NCBI RefSeq assembly: GCF_014174305.1
Contig: NZ_JABEQH010000007.1
Location: 117,242-181,241, forward strand
Length of the DNA stretch: 64,000 bases
Source: Gluconacetobacter johannae
GTDB taxonomy: Bacteria > Pseudomonadota > Alphaproteobacteria > Acetobacterales > Acetobacteraceae
Reading direction: 5' to 3'
Shown: in pieces, positions 9,077 through 19,135 of the stretch
Numbering within the stretch: position 1 is the stretch's first letter
Layout of the letters: the number at the start of each line of letters is the position of its first letter
Translations under genes and position numbers: made by a program
The notes under the pieces: generated by a model
The model's database searches: none
What the model was told of the DNA's origin: nothing
The model's input: only the letters and a program-made list of their open reading frames with translations

Positions 9077-10141
9077 ATGTGGAACCGGTCTTTCGCGCCG
9101 ACGCAAAAGGGCGTCGGTCGTCGAGGAATCATGCAGACTGCGGCCCTTGGCGCCTCGCTGGCGGCGCTGGGCGGCATACGCCGCGCCGCGGCCGAGGAGG
9201 CCAGCCATCCCAGATTCCGGTTTGTCTTCGTCAATCACGTGACGACCAACCCGTTTTTCACCGCGACGCAGTACGGCATCCGTGATGCGGCGGCGCTGGT
9301 CGGCGCGGACACGCAATGGACAGGGTCGCAAAACAGCATCGCGGCCGAGATGATCGGCGCGATCAACGCCGCCATCGCCGCCAAGGCCAGCGCCATCGCC
9401 GTCAGCCTGGTCGATCCGCATGCGTTCAACGACCCCGTGGAGCGCGCCCTGGCCGCCGGCATCCCGGTGTTCGCCTATAATGCCGACGTCCCGCCGGGGT
9501 CGGGCAACAAACGGCTGGCCTATATCGGGCAGGATCTGTTCAAGGCCGGGCAGTTGATGGGCCAGCGCATCCTGGAGCTGGTGCCGGGCGGGCGCGTGGC
9601 GCTGATGATCGCCACCCCCGGGCAGTTGAACATCCAGCCCCGCATCGACGGCGCGCGGGATGTGCTGGACAAGAGCGGCCGGTCCTACCAGATCGACATT
9701 GTCGCGACCGGCGCCACGGTGAACGAGGAACTGTCCAAGGTCAAAGCCTACTATCTGGGCCATCAGGACGTCAAAGGCCTGTTCTCGGTCGATGGGGGCA
9801 CCACCCAGAGCGTCGCCGAAACGATGGAACAGTACGGACTGGCCGCCAAGGGCGTGCATGGCGGCGGCTTCGACCTGCTGCCGCGCACGCTCAGCCTGAT
9901 CCAGGGCGGCCACCTGGATTTCACAATCGACCAGCAGCCCTATCTGCAGGGCTACTACACGGTCATGGAAATGCACAATTACCTGATGTCCGGCGGGCTG
10001 GTGGGGCCGGCGGACATCAATACCGGCCTGAAATTCGTGACCAGGGCCAACGTCGCGCCCTATCTCGCAACCAAGAGCCGCTTCGAGGGCAGTTCGAGCG
10101 AGGCGCAGTTCATCCCGCGGTCAGGCCCCATCCAGTCATAG
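9077..10141 (+). CDS. sugar ABC transporter, periplasmic binding protein (FrcB-like order)
   Basis: A 354-residue periplasmic binding protein of the ribose/galactose type. The N-terminus carries an RR pair (VGRRGIMQTAALGASLAALG) ahead of a hydrophobic stretch and an AAAEE cleavage region, so Tat or Sec export is possible. The mature domain begins FRFVFVNHVTTNPFF and includes the family pattern AISVSLVDPHAF-like around residues 110-125. A good ribosome site, TGGAGGA, precedes the ATG. It leads a three-gene set (binding protein, permease, single-domain ATPase) with the same order and size as FrcBCA-type transporters. The ligand is not determined. Confidence 0.88.
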   Translation: MWNRSFAPTQKGVGRRGIMQTAALGASLAALGGIRRAAAEEASHPRFRFVFVNHVTTNPFFTATQYGIRDAAALVGADTQWTGSQNSIAAEMIGAINAAIAAKASAIAVSLVDPHAFNDPVERALAAGIPVFAYNADVPPGSGNKRLAYIGQDLFKAGQLMGQRILELVPGGRVALMIATPGQLNIQPRIDGARDVLDKSGRSYQIDIVATGATVNEELSKVKAYYLGHQDVKGLFSVDGGTTQSVAETMEQYGLAAKGVHGGGFDLLPRTLSLIQGGHLDFTIDQQPYLQGYYTVMEMHNYLMSGGLVGPADINTGLKFVTRANVAPYLATKSRFEGSSSEAQFIPRSGPIQS

Positions 10142-10167
10142 GCCCCGTGCGACAAGGATGCGACCTC

Positions 10168-11130
10168 ATGGCAAGAACGATCAACAGCATGTTGAGATGG
10201 CGTGAACTGAGCGTCATCGTCGTGGCGGTGGTGCTGGCGATCTATTTCCAGATCGCCAACGCCAACTTCCTGCTGTCCAACGCCAGCCTGCAGAACCTGT
10301 CGCAATTCATCGCCCCCGTCGCGCTGATCGCGTGCGGCGAGGTGATCCTGATGATCGGGGGAGAGATCGACCTGTCGGCCGGCATGGTCTACGCGCTGGC
10401 GCCCTTCCTGATGTATTTCCTGACCCGGGCCGGCCTGCCCGCCCCCCTGGCCATCGTGGGCGCGCTGGCGGGCGCGGCGGCGGTCGGCGCGGTGAACGGC
10501 ATGGTGACCGTGCTGCTGCAGGTGCCGTCGTTCGTCACCACGCTGGGCATGCTGTTCCTGCTGAACGGGCTGACGCTGACCATTTCCGGCGGTACGCCCG
10601 TCGGGGTGGACGCCAGCCCGACCCTGGCCTTCATCATGGGCCGGGGCGGCTATGCGGAATTCGTCTGGGCGGCGCTGGTCGTGCTGGTGATGCACTTCAT
10701 GCTACGCAACACCCGCTGGGGGCTGCACACCATCGCGGCCGGGGCCAACCCCGTCGGGGCCAGCGAGGCGGGGATCCGCACGCGCGAACTGAAGATGGTC
10801 AATTTCGTCATCAGCGGCGCGCTGGCCGGGCTGACCGGGATACTCGAGGCCTTCCGGATCTCGTCGATCGACCCGACGGCCGGGGGCACGCATATCATGT
10901 TCCTGGCCGTGGCGGCGGCGGTCATCGGCGGAACGCCGCTGGCCGGCGGGTCGGGGACCATCGCCGGCGCCATGATCGGGGCCATGGTGCTGGGCATCCT
11001 CAATGACGGCTTCACCCTGATCGGGATCAACGCCTTTACCTTCGACCTTATCCTGGGCGGGGCCATCCTGGTGGCCATGCTCTGCAATATCCTCATCGGC
11101 CGGTATCGGCGCAGGATGGCTGTATCATGA
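10168..11130 (+). CDS. sugar ABC transporter, permease
   Basis: A 320-residue BPD-transp-2 family membrane protein with multiple hydrophobic helices. Family landmarks are VILMIGGEIDLSAGMVYAL, PSFVTTLGMLFLLNG and AAAVIGGTPLAGGSGTIAGA. The ATG at 10168 has AAGGA at suitable spacing; an upstream GTG at 10147 is in frame but less likely. The stop codon overlaps the ATPase start by four bases (ATGA), indicating translational coupling. Confidence 0.9.
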   Translation: MARTINSMLRWRELSVIVVAVVLAIYFQIANANFLLSNASLQNLSQFIAPVALIACGEVILMIGGEIDLSAGMVYALAPFLMYFLTRAGLPAPLAIVGALAGAAAVGAVNGMVTVLLQVPSFVTTLGMLFLLNGLTLTISGGTPVGVDASPTLAFIMGRGGYAEFVWAALVVLVMHFMLRNTRWGLHTIAAGANPVGASEAGIRTRELKMVNFVISGALAGLTGILEAFRISSIDPTAGGTHIMFLAVAAAVIGGTPLAGGSGTIAGAMIGAMVLGILNDGFTLIGINAFTFDLILGGAILVAMLCNILIGRYRRRMAVS

Positions 11131-11969
11131 CCCACACCCCGATCGCCGGCCTCCGCGCGCCCCCGACGACGTACGCCGCCCTCGACGGCGCCGAGCCGCT
11201 CGCCGTCACGGACCTGTTGCGGGCCGAGAACATCGTCAAGACCTTCGGCCCGGTCACCGCCCTGAACGGGGTGTCGCTGCGGCTGCGCCGGGGCGAGATC
11301 CTGGGCATCCTGGGCGATAACGGCGCCGGAAAATCGACGCTGATGAAGATCCTGACCGGCTACCAGCCGCAGAGTTCGGGAAAATTATATATCGACGGCG
11401 CCGAGACCGCGCTGCGGTCGGTCGATCACGCGCGCGCCCTGGGCATCGAATGCGTCTACCAGGATCTGGCGCTGGCAAATTCGCTGTCGGTCTATCACAA
11501 TATTTTCCTGAATCGCGAAATTCTCTATCCCGGATTCCATATCCTCAACAACCGGGCGATGCGGCGCGAGGCCATCCGCTGCCTCGAGGAAATCGGCGTC
11601 TATATTCCTTCGGTGGATGCCGAGGTGGGGGCGCTGTCGGGCGGGCAGCGGCAGGCGATCGCGATCGCCCGCGCGGTGCACGCCAGGGCCCGCATCCTGC
11701 TGCTGGACGAGCCGCTGGCCGCGATGGGCGCGCGCGAGGCCGCACTGATTATCGACCTGATCCTGCGGCTGAAGGCCGAGGGCAACATGTCGATCATCAT
11801 GATAATGCACAATTACGCCCAGACGCTGGACATCGCGGACCGCATCATGCTGATGCAGCGTGGCCAGGTCACATACGAAAGCGACGCCCGTTCGACGTCG
11901 GTTCCGGAACTGATGACGATCGTGCGACGGGAATACCAGCATTTCCAGACGCATAAGGAAAGCGCGTAA
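11127..11969 (+). CDS. sugar ABC transporter, single-domain ATPase
   Basis: A 280-residue ATPase with one nucleotide-binding domain: Walker [10 protein letters not shown], signature [13 protein letters not shown] and Walker [11 protein letters not shown]. It is about half the length of RbsA-type proteins, which carry two domains, and matches FrcA-type subunits that presumably act as homodimers. An N-terminal extension of about 30 residues precedes the domain. It is translationally coupled to the permease gene through an ATGA overlap. Confidence 0.88.
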   Translation: MTHTPIAGLRAPPTTYAALDGAEPLAVTDLLRAENIVKTFGPVTALNGVSLRLRRGEILGILGDNGAGKSTLMKILTGYQPQSSGKLYIDGAETALRSVDHARALGIECVYQDLALANSLSVYHNIFLNREILYPGFHILNNRAMRREAIRCLEEIGVYIPSVDAEVGALSGGQRQAIAIARAVHARARILLLDEPLAAMGAREAALIIDLILRLKAEGNMSIIMIMHNYAQTLDIADRIMLMQRGQVTYESDARSTSVPELMTIVRREYQHFQTHKESA

Positions 11970-11976
11970 TACCGAT

Positions 11977-12012
11977 AAAACCACTGGTTTTCCAAAGGCC
12001 GGTGGCCTTTGG
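11977..12012. repeat. tandem hairpins between ATPase and kinase genes
   Basis: Two adjacent perfect stems occur: AAAACC/GGTTTT (11977-11991) and CCAAAGGCC/GGCCTTTGG (11992-12012, 3-nt loop). The style resembles the multi-hairpin spacer at 18989-19110. It may be a transcript-end or stabilising structure, or a dispersed intergenic repeat. Copy number in the genome is not visible here. Confidence 0.5.
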
Positions 12013-12049
12013 CGGTTTCAGGGCAGCGCCCCGAGGAAGGACACGGCGC

Positions 12050-13678
12050 ATGGATGTCGTTCTGGGAATCGACGTGGGGACGGGCAGCGCCCGCGCCGGG
12101 GTCTTCACCGCCGACGGCCGCAAGCTGGGGGCCGCCAGCCGCGCGACCCGGACATGGCATCCACGCCCGAATGTCGCCCAGCAATCCTCGGCCGATATCT
12201 GGCGGGCCGTGTGCGCCAGCGTGTCCGATGCGATGACCACCGCCGCGGAGCGCGCCGGCGCCCCGCTGCATGTGCGCGGAATCGGGTTTGACGCCACATG
12301 CTCGCTGGTGGTGCTGGACAGGGAAGGCGCGCCGCTGTCGGTCGACCCGCACGGCGCGGCGGGCCAGGACGTGATCCTGTGGATGGACCATCGGGCCATG
12401 GCCGAGGCGGCGCGGATCAATGCCGGGGGATATGAGGCCCTGCGCTATGTCGGCGGCGTGATCTCGCCCGAGATGGAAACGCCGAAGCTGCTGTGGCTGA
12501 AGGACCATCTTCCCGACATCTTCGACCAGGCCGGCTTTTTCTTCGATCTGCCGGATTTCCTGACCTGGCGGGCCACGGGGTCGGAGTCGCGGTCGCGCTG
12601 TTCGACGGTCTGCAAGTGGACCTATCTGGCGCACGAGGACCGATGGGACGATTCCTATTTCCGCGGCATCGGCCTGGGCCGGCTGGTGGACGAGGGCTAT
12701 CGCCGCATCGGCACCGATATCCGCCCGCTGGGCGGGCATGTCGGCGCAGGATTGACCGCGCAGGCGGCCGAGGAACTGGGCCTGCCCCAGGGAACGCCGG
12801 TCGCGGTCTCGGCCATCGACGCACATGCGGGCGGCATCGGCCTCATCGGCGCGGCGCCCGCCCCCGGCGGCGCGGCATTCGACCGGCGTCTTGCGCTGAT
12901 CGGCGGGACGTCGAGCTGCCACATGGTGGTGTCCTCCGCGCCGCGCTTCGTACCGGGCGTCTGGGGGCCGTATTTCGATGCGATGCTGCCCGGCCTCTGG
13001 CTGAACGAGGCCGGCCAGTCCGCCACCGGCAGCCTGGTCGATTTCGTGATCGCAAGCCATCCGGCCGCCACGGCGCTGCGCCGCCAGGCCGAGCAGGACG
13101 AGCGGACGATCTATCAGGCGCTGAACGACATCCTGGCCGGGCTGGAGCAGGGACAGCCCCCCGGCACCTGCACGCGCGATGTGCATGTCATGCCCGATTT
13201 CCACGGCAATCGCTCGCCCCACGCCGACCCCGACCTGCGCGGCATGATCTGCGGGCTGGGCCTGTCGGCAACCGATGAAGATCTGGCGTGTTTATACCTG
13301 GCGACGATCCAGGGCCTGGCCTACGGAACCCGCGACATCATCGACGCCTTGAACGGGCAGGGCTATGCCATCGACACGATCCTTGCGACCGGCGGCGGGA
13401 CGAAGAATCCGGTTTTCGTCCGCGAGCACGCCAATGCGACCGGCTGCCGCATCCTACTGCCCGAGGAGCCCGATGCCGTCCTGCTGGGCAGCGCCATCCT
13501 GGGCGCCGTGGCGGGCGGGGTCCATCCGTCGATCGGCGACGGAATGGCGGCCATGAGCCGCACCGGCGCCGAAATCCTGCCCGACGCGCGGACCCGGGGG
13601 TTCCACGACGCCAAGTTGCAGGTCTTCCGCGCGATGTACGCCGACCAGAGGCAGTATCGGCAGATCATGTCCCGATAA
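12050..13678 (+). CDS. FGGY-family carbohydrate kinase, ribulokinase-like
   Basis: A 542-residue sugar kinase. The N-terminal ATP-grasping motif is [16 protein letters not shown], and the region around [12 protein letters not shown] and the C-terminal [16 protein letters not shown] segment fit the FGGY fold. A glycine-rich [10 protein letters not shown] motif lies mid-protein. Overall length and GFDATCSL favour the D-ribulokinase/ribitol-kinase-like branch over xylulokinase (inference). The start at 12050 has GAGGAAGGA upstream. It would phosphorylate a pentulose delivered or made by the surrounding transporters and dehydrogenases. Confidence 0.85.
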   Translation: MDVVLGIDVGTGSARAGVFTADGRKLGAASRATRTWHPRPNVAQQSSADIWRAVCASVSDAMTTAAERAGAPLHVRGIGFDATCSLVVLDREGAPLSVDPHGAAGQDVILWMDHRAMAEAARINAGGYEALRYVGGVISPEMETPKLLWLKDHLPDIFDQAGFFFDLPDFLTWRATGSESRSRCSTVCKWTYLAHEDRWDDSYFRGIGLGRLVDEGYRRIGTDIRPLGGHVGAGLTAQAAEELGLPQGTPVAVSAIDAHAGGIGLIGAAPAPGGAAFDRRLALIGGTSSCHMVVSSAPRFVPGVWGPYFDAMLPGLWLNEAGQSATGSLVDFVIASHPAATALRRQAEQDERTIYQALNDILAGLEQGQPPGTCTRDVHVMPDFHGNRSPHADPDLRGMICGLGLSATDEDLACLYLATIQGLAYGTRDIIDALNGQGYAIDTILATGGGTKNPVFVREHANATGCRILLPEEPDAVLLGSAILGAVAGGVHPSIGDGMAAMSRTGAEILPDARTRGFHDAKLQVFRAMYADQRQYRQIMSR

Positions 13679-13770
13679 CGCGTCTTCCCGACCACACCGG
13701 ACCGAACCGCCTGCCGGAACACGGCGTCACCCGACAACACGGGCGGAATGAAGAAAAAAAGGGTTGCGAT

Positions 13771-15255
13771 ATGGTGCATTCGACCACTCTGAGAGCCTGT
13801 TTGAAAATGTGGGCTGGCGAGCGAGAGCGGAACGTCGTGAAGCGCCCGGCGTGTGTTTTCGAGCACCGAAGCGGAGCGGCCTTATCGGCCGTGAGCATCG
13901 AAGCGCAGGAAACGCGCGTCGGATCGCCGCCAGCGCGCATTTTCAAACAGACTCTGAGGCGTTGGGCCGGCCTGTCCATGCTTGTGCTGGGGGCGGGGCC
14001 GGCGCATGCGGCGGGCACGCTGACGATCGCCACCGTCAACAACGCCGACATGGTCGTCATGAAGCAATTGTCCGGCGAATTCGAAAAGAGTCATCCGGAC
14101 ATCCATCTGAACTGGGTGACGCTGGAGGAGAATGTCCTGCGCCAGCGCGTGACGACCGACATCGCGACCCGGTCGGGCCAGTTCGACATCCTGACGATCG
14201 GCAATTACGAAGTGCCGATCTGGGCGAAACAGGGCTGGCTGGCGGCCTTGTCGCCCGACGCCGCCTATGACGCGGACGATATCCTGCCCTCGGTCCGGGC
14301 CGGGCTGACGGTCGATGGCAAGCTGTATGCCCTGCCGTTCTATGCCGAAAGCGTCATGACCTATTACCGCAAGGATCTGTTCGCCAAGGCCGGCCTGACG
14401 ATGCCCGACGCCCCGACGTACGACCAGATCCGCACCTTTGCCGACAAGATCACAGACAAGGGCAACCAGATCTACGGCCTGTGTCTGCGCGGCAAGCCGG
14501 GCTGGGGCGAGAACATGGCCTATGTCACCTCGCTGGTGAACACGTTCGGCGGCCAGTGGTTCGACATGGCGTGGCGTCCCATGCTGGAGTCCGCCGAGTG
14601 GAAGGCGGCGCTGACCTGGTACGTCACCGCCCTGAAAGCCGGCGGCCCACCCGGCGCGACATCGAACGGCTTTAACGAGAATCTGGCCCTGTTCGGCAGC
14701 GGCCATTGCGGCATGTGGGTCGATTCCACCGTCGCCGGCGGCCTGCTGTTCGACCCGGCGCAGTCGCATGTCGCCGGCACCGTCGGCTTCGCGGCGGCGC
14801 CGCTCGGGCCGTACGGGAAGGGACCGACCTGGCTGTGGAGCTGGAACCTGGCCATCCCGGCCTCGTCCAGCCACACGGCGGACGCTCAGCTTTTCATCAC
14901 CTGGGCGACGTCGAAGGAGTATGTGCGGCTGGTGGCGAAGACGCACGGGTGGGTCGCGGTGCCCGCCGGGACACGCCTGTCGACCTATGACAGTCCGGAG
15001 TACCAGAAGGCGGCTCCGTTCGCGTCGTTTGTCCATACCGCCATCGACCGTGCCGACCCCAACGGGCCGACGAAGCAGCCCCGCCCCTATGGCGGCGCGC
15101 AATTCGTCGCCATTCCCCAGTTCCAGGCCATCGGCACCCAGGTCGGGCAGATCGTCGCCGCGTCCTTGTCGGGCCAGACGAGTGTCGAGCAGGCCCTGGC
15201 GACGGCCCAGGCGTCGGTGACACGCACCGTGCGCCAGTCCGGCCTGATGCGGTAG
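13771..15255 (+). CDS. polyol/sugar ABC transporter, extracellular binding protein (signal region interrupted in frame)
   Basis: A family-1 solute-binding protein (MalE/SmoE type). From the ATG at 13771 it is 494 codons. The mature part begins near AAGTLTIATVNNADMVVMKQ and includes GQFDILTIGNYEVPIWAKQG and YALPFYAESVMTYYRKDLF. Codons MVHSTTLR are followed by 55 foreign codons from a mobile element plus target duplication. Then RWAGLSMLVLGAGPAHA resumes, which looks like the original signal-peptide core and cleavage site. Removing the element and one duplicate restores an ordinary signal peptide directly after MVHSTTLR. Export of the present protein, or use of an internal start such as the GTG at 13891, is uncertain. 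The permeases and ATPase follow directly. Confidence 0.8.
   Translation: MVHSTTLRACLKMWAGERERNVVKRPACVFEHRSGAALSAVSIEAQETRVGSPPARIFKQTLRRWAGLSMLVLGAGPAHAAGTLTIATVNNADMVVMKQLSGEFEKSHPDIHLNWVTLEENVLRQRVTTDIATRSGQFDILTIGNYEVPIWAKQGWLAALSPDAAYDADDILPSVRAGLTVDGKLYALPFYAESVMTYYRKDLFAKAGLTMPDAPTYDQIRTFADKITDKGNQIYGLCLRGKPGWGENMAYVTSLVNTFGGQWFDMAWRPMLESAEWKAALTWYVTALKAGGPPGATSNGFNENLALFGSGHCGMWVDSTVAGGLLFDPAQSHVAGTVGFAAAPLGPYGKGPTWLWSWNLAIPASSSHTADAQLFITWATSKEYVRLVAKTHGWVAVPAGTRLSTYDSPEYQKAAPFASFVHTAIDRADPNGPTKQPRPYGGAQFVAIPQFQAIGTQVGQIVAASLSGQTSVEQALATAQASVTRTVRQSGLMR
13793..13954. mobile_element. 162-bp MITE-like element with TIRs and TGA target duplication
   Basis: The ends are inverted repeats of about 27 bp with three mismatches: the left end begins GAGCCTGTTTGAAAATG and the right end, reverse complemented, begins GAGTCTGTTTGAAAATG. 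Both sides are flanked by TGA (13790-13792 and 13955-13957), a 3-bp TNA-type duplication. It encodes no transposase, so it is non-autonomous. TNA duplications with GAG-type ends are a hallmark of the IS5/IS1031 group known in acetic acid bacteria; that parentage is an inference. Element plus duplication is 165 bp, exactly 55 codons, with no stop in the host frame. Confidence 0.8.
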
Positions 15256-15264
15256 GAGGGGCAG

Positions 15265-16185
15265 ATGGACCAGGCGGCAGGACGGATCCCGGTCGCGGCG
15301 GCGCCTGTGGGCAGGCCGTCGCGTGCCCGGCGCACCGGCGGGGCGCTGCTGCTGTCGCCGGCGGTCATCCTTCTGCTGGTGTGGTCGCTGGTCCCGCTGG
15401 CGATGACGCTGTGGTACTCGGTCCGCCGCTACAATCTGGTCGACCCAACCCAGGTCGGGTTCGCGGGCCTGGGCAATTACTGGTACCTGCTGACCGATCC
15501 CGATTTCCTCACCGCGTTGTTGAACACCGCCATCCTGGTGGGGGGCGTTCTGGTCATCACCGTGGGGCTGGGCACGCTCCTGGCCGTGCTGTTCGACCAG
15601 TCGTTTCCTGGGCGCGGGATCGCACGGGTTCTGGTCATCTCCCCGTTTTTTGTCATGCCGACGGTGTCCGCCCTGTTGTGGAAGAACCTGATGCTGCACC
15701 CGATCTACGGCGTCTATTCCGCCATGATGCGGGCGGTGGGGCTGACCCCGGTGGACTGGCTGTCGCGCTATCCGCTGGCGACGCTGGTCATGATCGTGTC
15801 GTGGGAATGGCTGCCTTTCGCGATCCTGATCCTGCTGACGGCGATCCAGTCGCTGGATGCCGAACAGAAGGAGGCCGCGCGCATGGACGGCGCGGGGCCG
15901 CTGGCGCAGTTCCGCTATATCATCCTGCCGCATCTGTCGCGCGCCATCACGGTCGTCATCATGATCGAGACGATCTTCCTGCTGGCGGTCTTTGCCGAGA
16001 TTTCGGTCACCACCGCGGGCGGGCCGGGCGTTGCGTCCACCAACCTGGCCTTCCTGATCTATTCCCGCGCGTTGCTGCAATTCGATGTCGGCGGCGCATC
16101 GGCGGGCGGGGTGGTGGCCATCGTCATCGCCAATATCGTGGCGGCGTTCCTGCTGCGCGCCGTCGCCCGCAACCTGGAGGCCTGA
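15265..16185 (+). CDS. polyol/sugar ABC transporter, permease 1 (MalF type)
   Basis: A 306-residue inner-membrane permease with about six helices. The cytoplasmic coupling loop is seen at EAARMDGAGPLAQFRYIILP, the EAA motif of BPD-transp-1 permeases. GGAGGGG lies just before the ATG. It follows the binding-protein gene by nine bases and is followed by the second permease, together forming the heterodimeric channel. Confidence 0.92.
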   Translation: MDQAAGRIPVAAAPVGRPSRARRTGGALLLSPAVILLLVWSLVPLAMTLWYSVRRYNLVDPTQVGFAGLGNYWYLLTDPDFLTALLNTAILVGGVLVITVGLGTLLAVLFDQSFPGRGIARVLVISPFFVMPTVSALLWKNLMLHPIYGVYSAMMRAVGLTPVDWLSRYPLATLVMIVSWEWLPFAILILLTAIQSLDAEQKEAARMDGAGPLAQFRYIILPHLSRAITVVIMIETIFLLAVFAEISVTTAGGPGVASTNLAFLIYSRALLQFDVGGASAGGVVAIVIANIVAAFLLRAVARNLEA

Positions 16186-16190
16186 CGCCG

Positions 16191-17018
16191 ATGACCCGGA
16201 AGCGCGCGCGCCTGCGGCGCATTGCCATCGGCGGGGCGGCCTGGGCCGTCGCGCTGTGGGTGTTCTTTCCCATCCTGTGGATGGTGCTGACCGGCTTCAA
16301 GACCGAGCCCGACGCGATTTCGACGCCCCCGCACCTGATCTTCCACCCCACCCTGTCGAGCTATCGCGAGGTCTTCGCCCGCGAGACATACTGGCACTTC
16401 GCGCTGAACAGCGTCGCCATTTCCGTCCTGGCCAGCATCGCGGCCATCCTGCTGTCGATCCCGGCGGCCTATGCCATGGCGTTCCTGCCGGGGCGGCGCA
16501 CGCGCGGCACGCTGTTGTGGATGCTGTCCACCCGCATGCTGCCGCCGGTGGGCGTGCTGGTGCCGATCTACCTGCTGGCGCGCGGCATGGGCCTGCTGGA
16601 CAGCCGCACCGGGCTGGTCGTGATCTATACGCTGACCAACCTGCCGATCATGGTCTGGATGCTGTACACCTTCTTCCGCGAGGTGCCGATCCCGATCCTG
16701 GAGGCCGGGCGCATGGACGGCGCCACGCGCTGGCAGGAAATCACGCAGGTGCTGCTGCCGCTGGCGCTGCCGGGGATCGCGTCGACCGGGCTGCTGTCGA
16801 TGATCCTGTGCTGGAACGAGGCGTTCTGGTCGCTGAACCTGACATCCTCCGCCGCCGCCCCGCTGCCGACCTTCATCGCCTCGTTCTCCTCGCCCGAGGG
16901 CCTGTTCTTCGCCAAGCTGTCCGCGGCATCGACGCTGGCGGTGGCGCCCATCCTGGTCTTCGGGTGGCTGAGCCAGAAGCAGCTTGTCCGCGGGCTGACC
17001 TTCGGCGCGGTGAAATAG
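16191..17018 (+). CDS. polyol/sugar ABC transporter, permease 2 (MalG type)
   Basis: A 275-residue permease whose EAA loop reads EAGRMDGATRWQEITQVLLP. The hydrophobic N-terminus (AVALWVFFPILWMVLTGFK) and the terminal LVRGLTFGAVK are typical of MalG/SmoG-type subunits. The start ATG lies five bases after the preceding stop, so the two permeases are almost certainly co-translated. Confidence 0.92.
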   Translation: MTRKRARLRRIAIGGAAWAVALWVFFPILWMVLTGFKTEPDAISTPPHLIFHPTLSSYREVFARETYWHFALNSVAISVLASIAAILLSIPAAYAMAFLPGRRTRGTLLWMLSTRMLPPVGVLVPIYLLARGMGLLDSRTGLVVIYTLTNLPIMVWMLYTFFREVPIPILEAGRMDGATRWQEITQVLLPLALPGIASTGLLSMILCWNEAFWSLNLTSSAAAPLPTFIASFSSPEGLFFAKLSAASTLAVAPILVFGWLSQKQLVRGLTFGAVK

Positions 17019-17058
17019 CCGGACGATCTGAACCATACAGGATTGCCAGGGGGGCGTC

Positions 17059-18165
<1,107 letters not shown>

Positions 18166-18207
18166 CCCCTCTTTTCAACCGGCTGACATGCTTGGGATGC
18201 GAATGGA

Positions 18208-18981
18208 ATGTATACGCAAAAGCTTCGCCTGGACGGTCGCACCGCCATCGTGACGGGCGGCGCCCAGAATATCGGCCTGGCCTGCGTGACGGCGCTGGCG
18301 GAATTCGGCGCACGCGTCATCATCGCCGACCTGGACGAGGCGCTGGCGACCAGCGCCGCCGAGGCCCTTCGTGCCGAGGGCCTGGACGTGGCGGGCACCA
18401 GGCTGGACGTGACCAGCACCGAACAGGTGGATGCGGCCGCATCGCGCCTGCGGGCCGAGGAAGATCATATCGACATCCTCGTCTGCAATGCCGGCATCTG
18501 TATCTCCGAGGTCAGGGCCGAGGACATGACGGACGCCCAGTGGCTGAAACAGGTCGATATCAATCTGAACGGCATCTTCCGCTGCTGCCGGGCCTTCGGG
18601 CGCATCATGCTGGACCAGGGGGGCGGCGCGATCGTCAATATCGGTTCGATGTCGGGCCTGATCGTCAACAGGCCGCAGGAACAGGCCGCCTATAACGCGT
18701 CGAAGGCCGGCGTTCACCAATATACCCGTTCGCTCGCGGCGGAATGGGCGACGCGCGGTATCCGCGTCAACGCCGTCGCGCCCACCTATATCGAAACGAC
18801 GCTGACGCGCTTCGGCATGGAACAGCCACGGCTGTACGACGCCTGGCTGGACGGCACGCCGATCCACCGCGTCGGCCAGCCGGACGAGGTGGCATCCGTC
18901 GTCCAGTTCCTGGCCTCCGACGCAGCCAGCCTGATGACGGGGGCGATCGTCAATGTCGATGGCGGCTTCACCGTGTGGTAA
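18208..18981 (+). CDS. SDR-family oxidoreductase, probable polyol dehydrogenase
   Basis: A 257-residue short-chain dehydrogenase: TGGAQNIG cofactor loop, NAG in DILVCNAGICI, catalytic Ser in VNIGSMSG and YNASKAG. The C-terminus ends in VNVDGGFTVW. It lies directly downstream of the polyol-type ABC operon and upstream of xylulokinase. This is the arrangement expected of an enzyme oxidising an imported pentitol to a pentulose; the substrate is inferred. Confidence 0.88.
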   Translation: MYTQKLRLDGRTAIVTGGAQNIGLACVTALAEFGARVIIADLDEALATSAAEALRAEGLDVAGTRLDVTSTEQVDAAASRLRAEEDHIDILVCNAGICISEVRAEDMTDAQWLKQVDINLNGIFRCCRAFGRIMLDQGGGAIVNIGSMSGLIVNRPQEQAAYNASKAGVHQYTRSLAAEWATRGIRVNAVAPTYIETTLTRFGMEQPRLYDAWLDGTPIHRVGQPDEVASVVQFLASDAASLMTGAIVNVDGGFTVW

Positions 18982-18988
18982 GCAAAGG

Positions 18989-19110
18989 CAAGGGTTTCAC
19001 CCTTGACCCACCAAGGGCATAACCCTTTGGAAACCCAGGACTTTGTGAAACGAATGGGATGCAAGGGCCGAGGCCCTTGCCGGGTTCGGGCAGAGCCCGA
19101 CCTTCCTTTT
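18989..19110 (+). repeat. multi-hairpin spacer with terminator-like end
   Basis: Between the SDR and xylulokinase genes lie several compact inverted repeats: CAAGGGT/ACCCTTG (18989-19005), an imperfect CCAAGGG/CCCTTTGG pair near 19011-19030, GCAAGGGCC/GGCCCTTGC (19061-19080) and TCGGGC/GCCCGA (19086-19100). The last is followed by CCTTCCTTTT and could act as a weak rho-independent terminator. The clustering suggests a dispersed intergenic repeat. Confidence 0.5.
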
Positions 19111-19135
19111 CCATGGAACCATGACGCGGACTGCC

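Noticed and set aside
13882..16080. Long minus-strand open frame opposite the polyol ABC genes
   Set aside because: Antisense to clear transporter genes and without recognisable domains.
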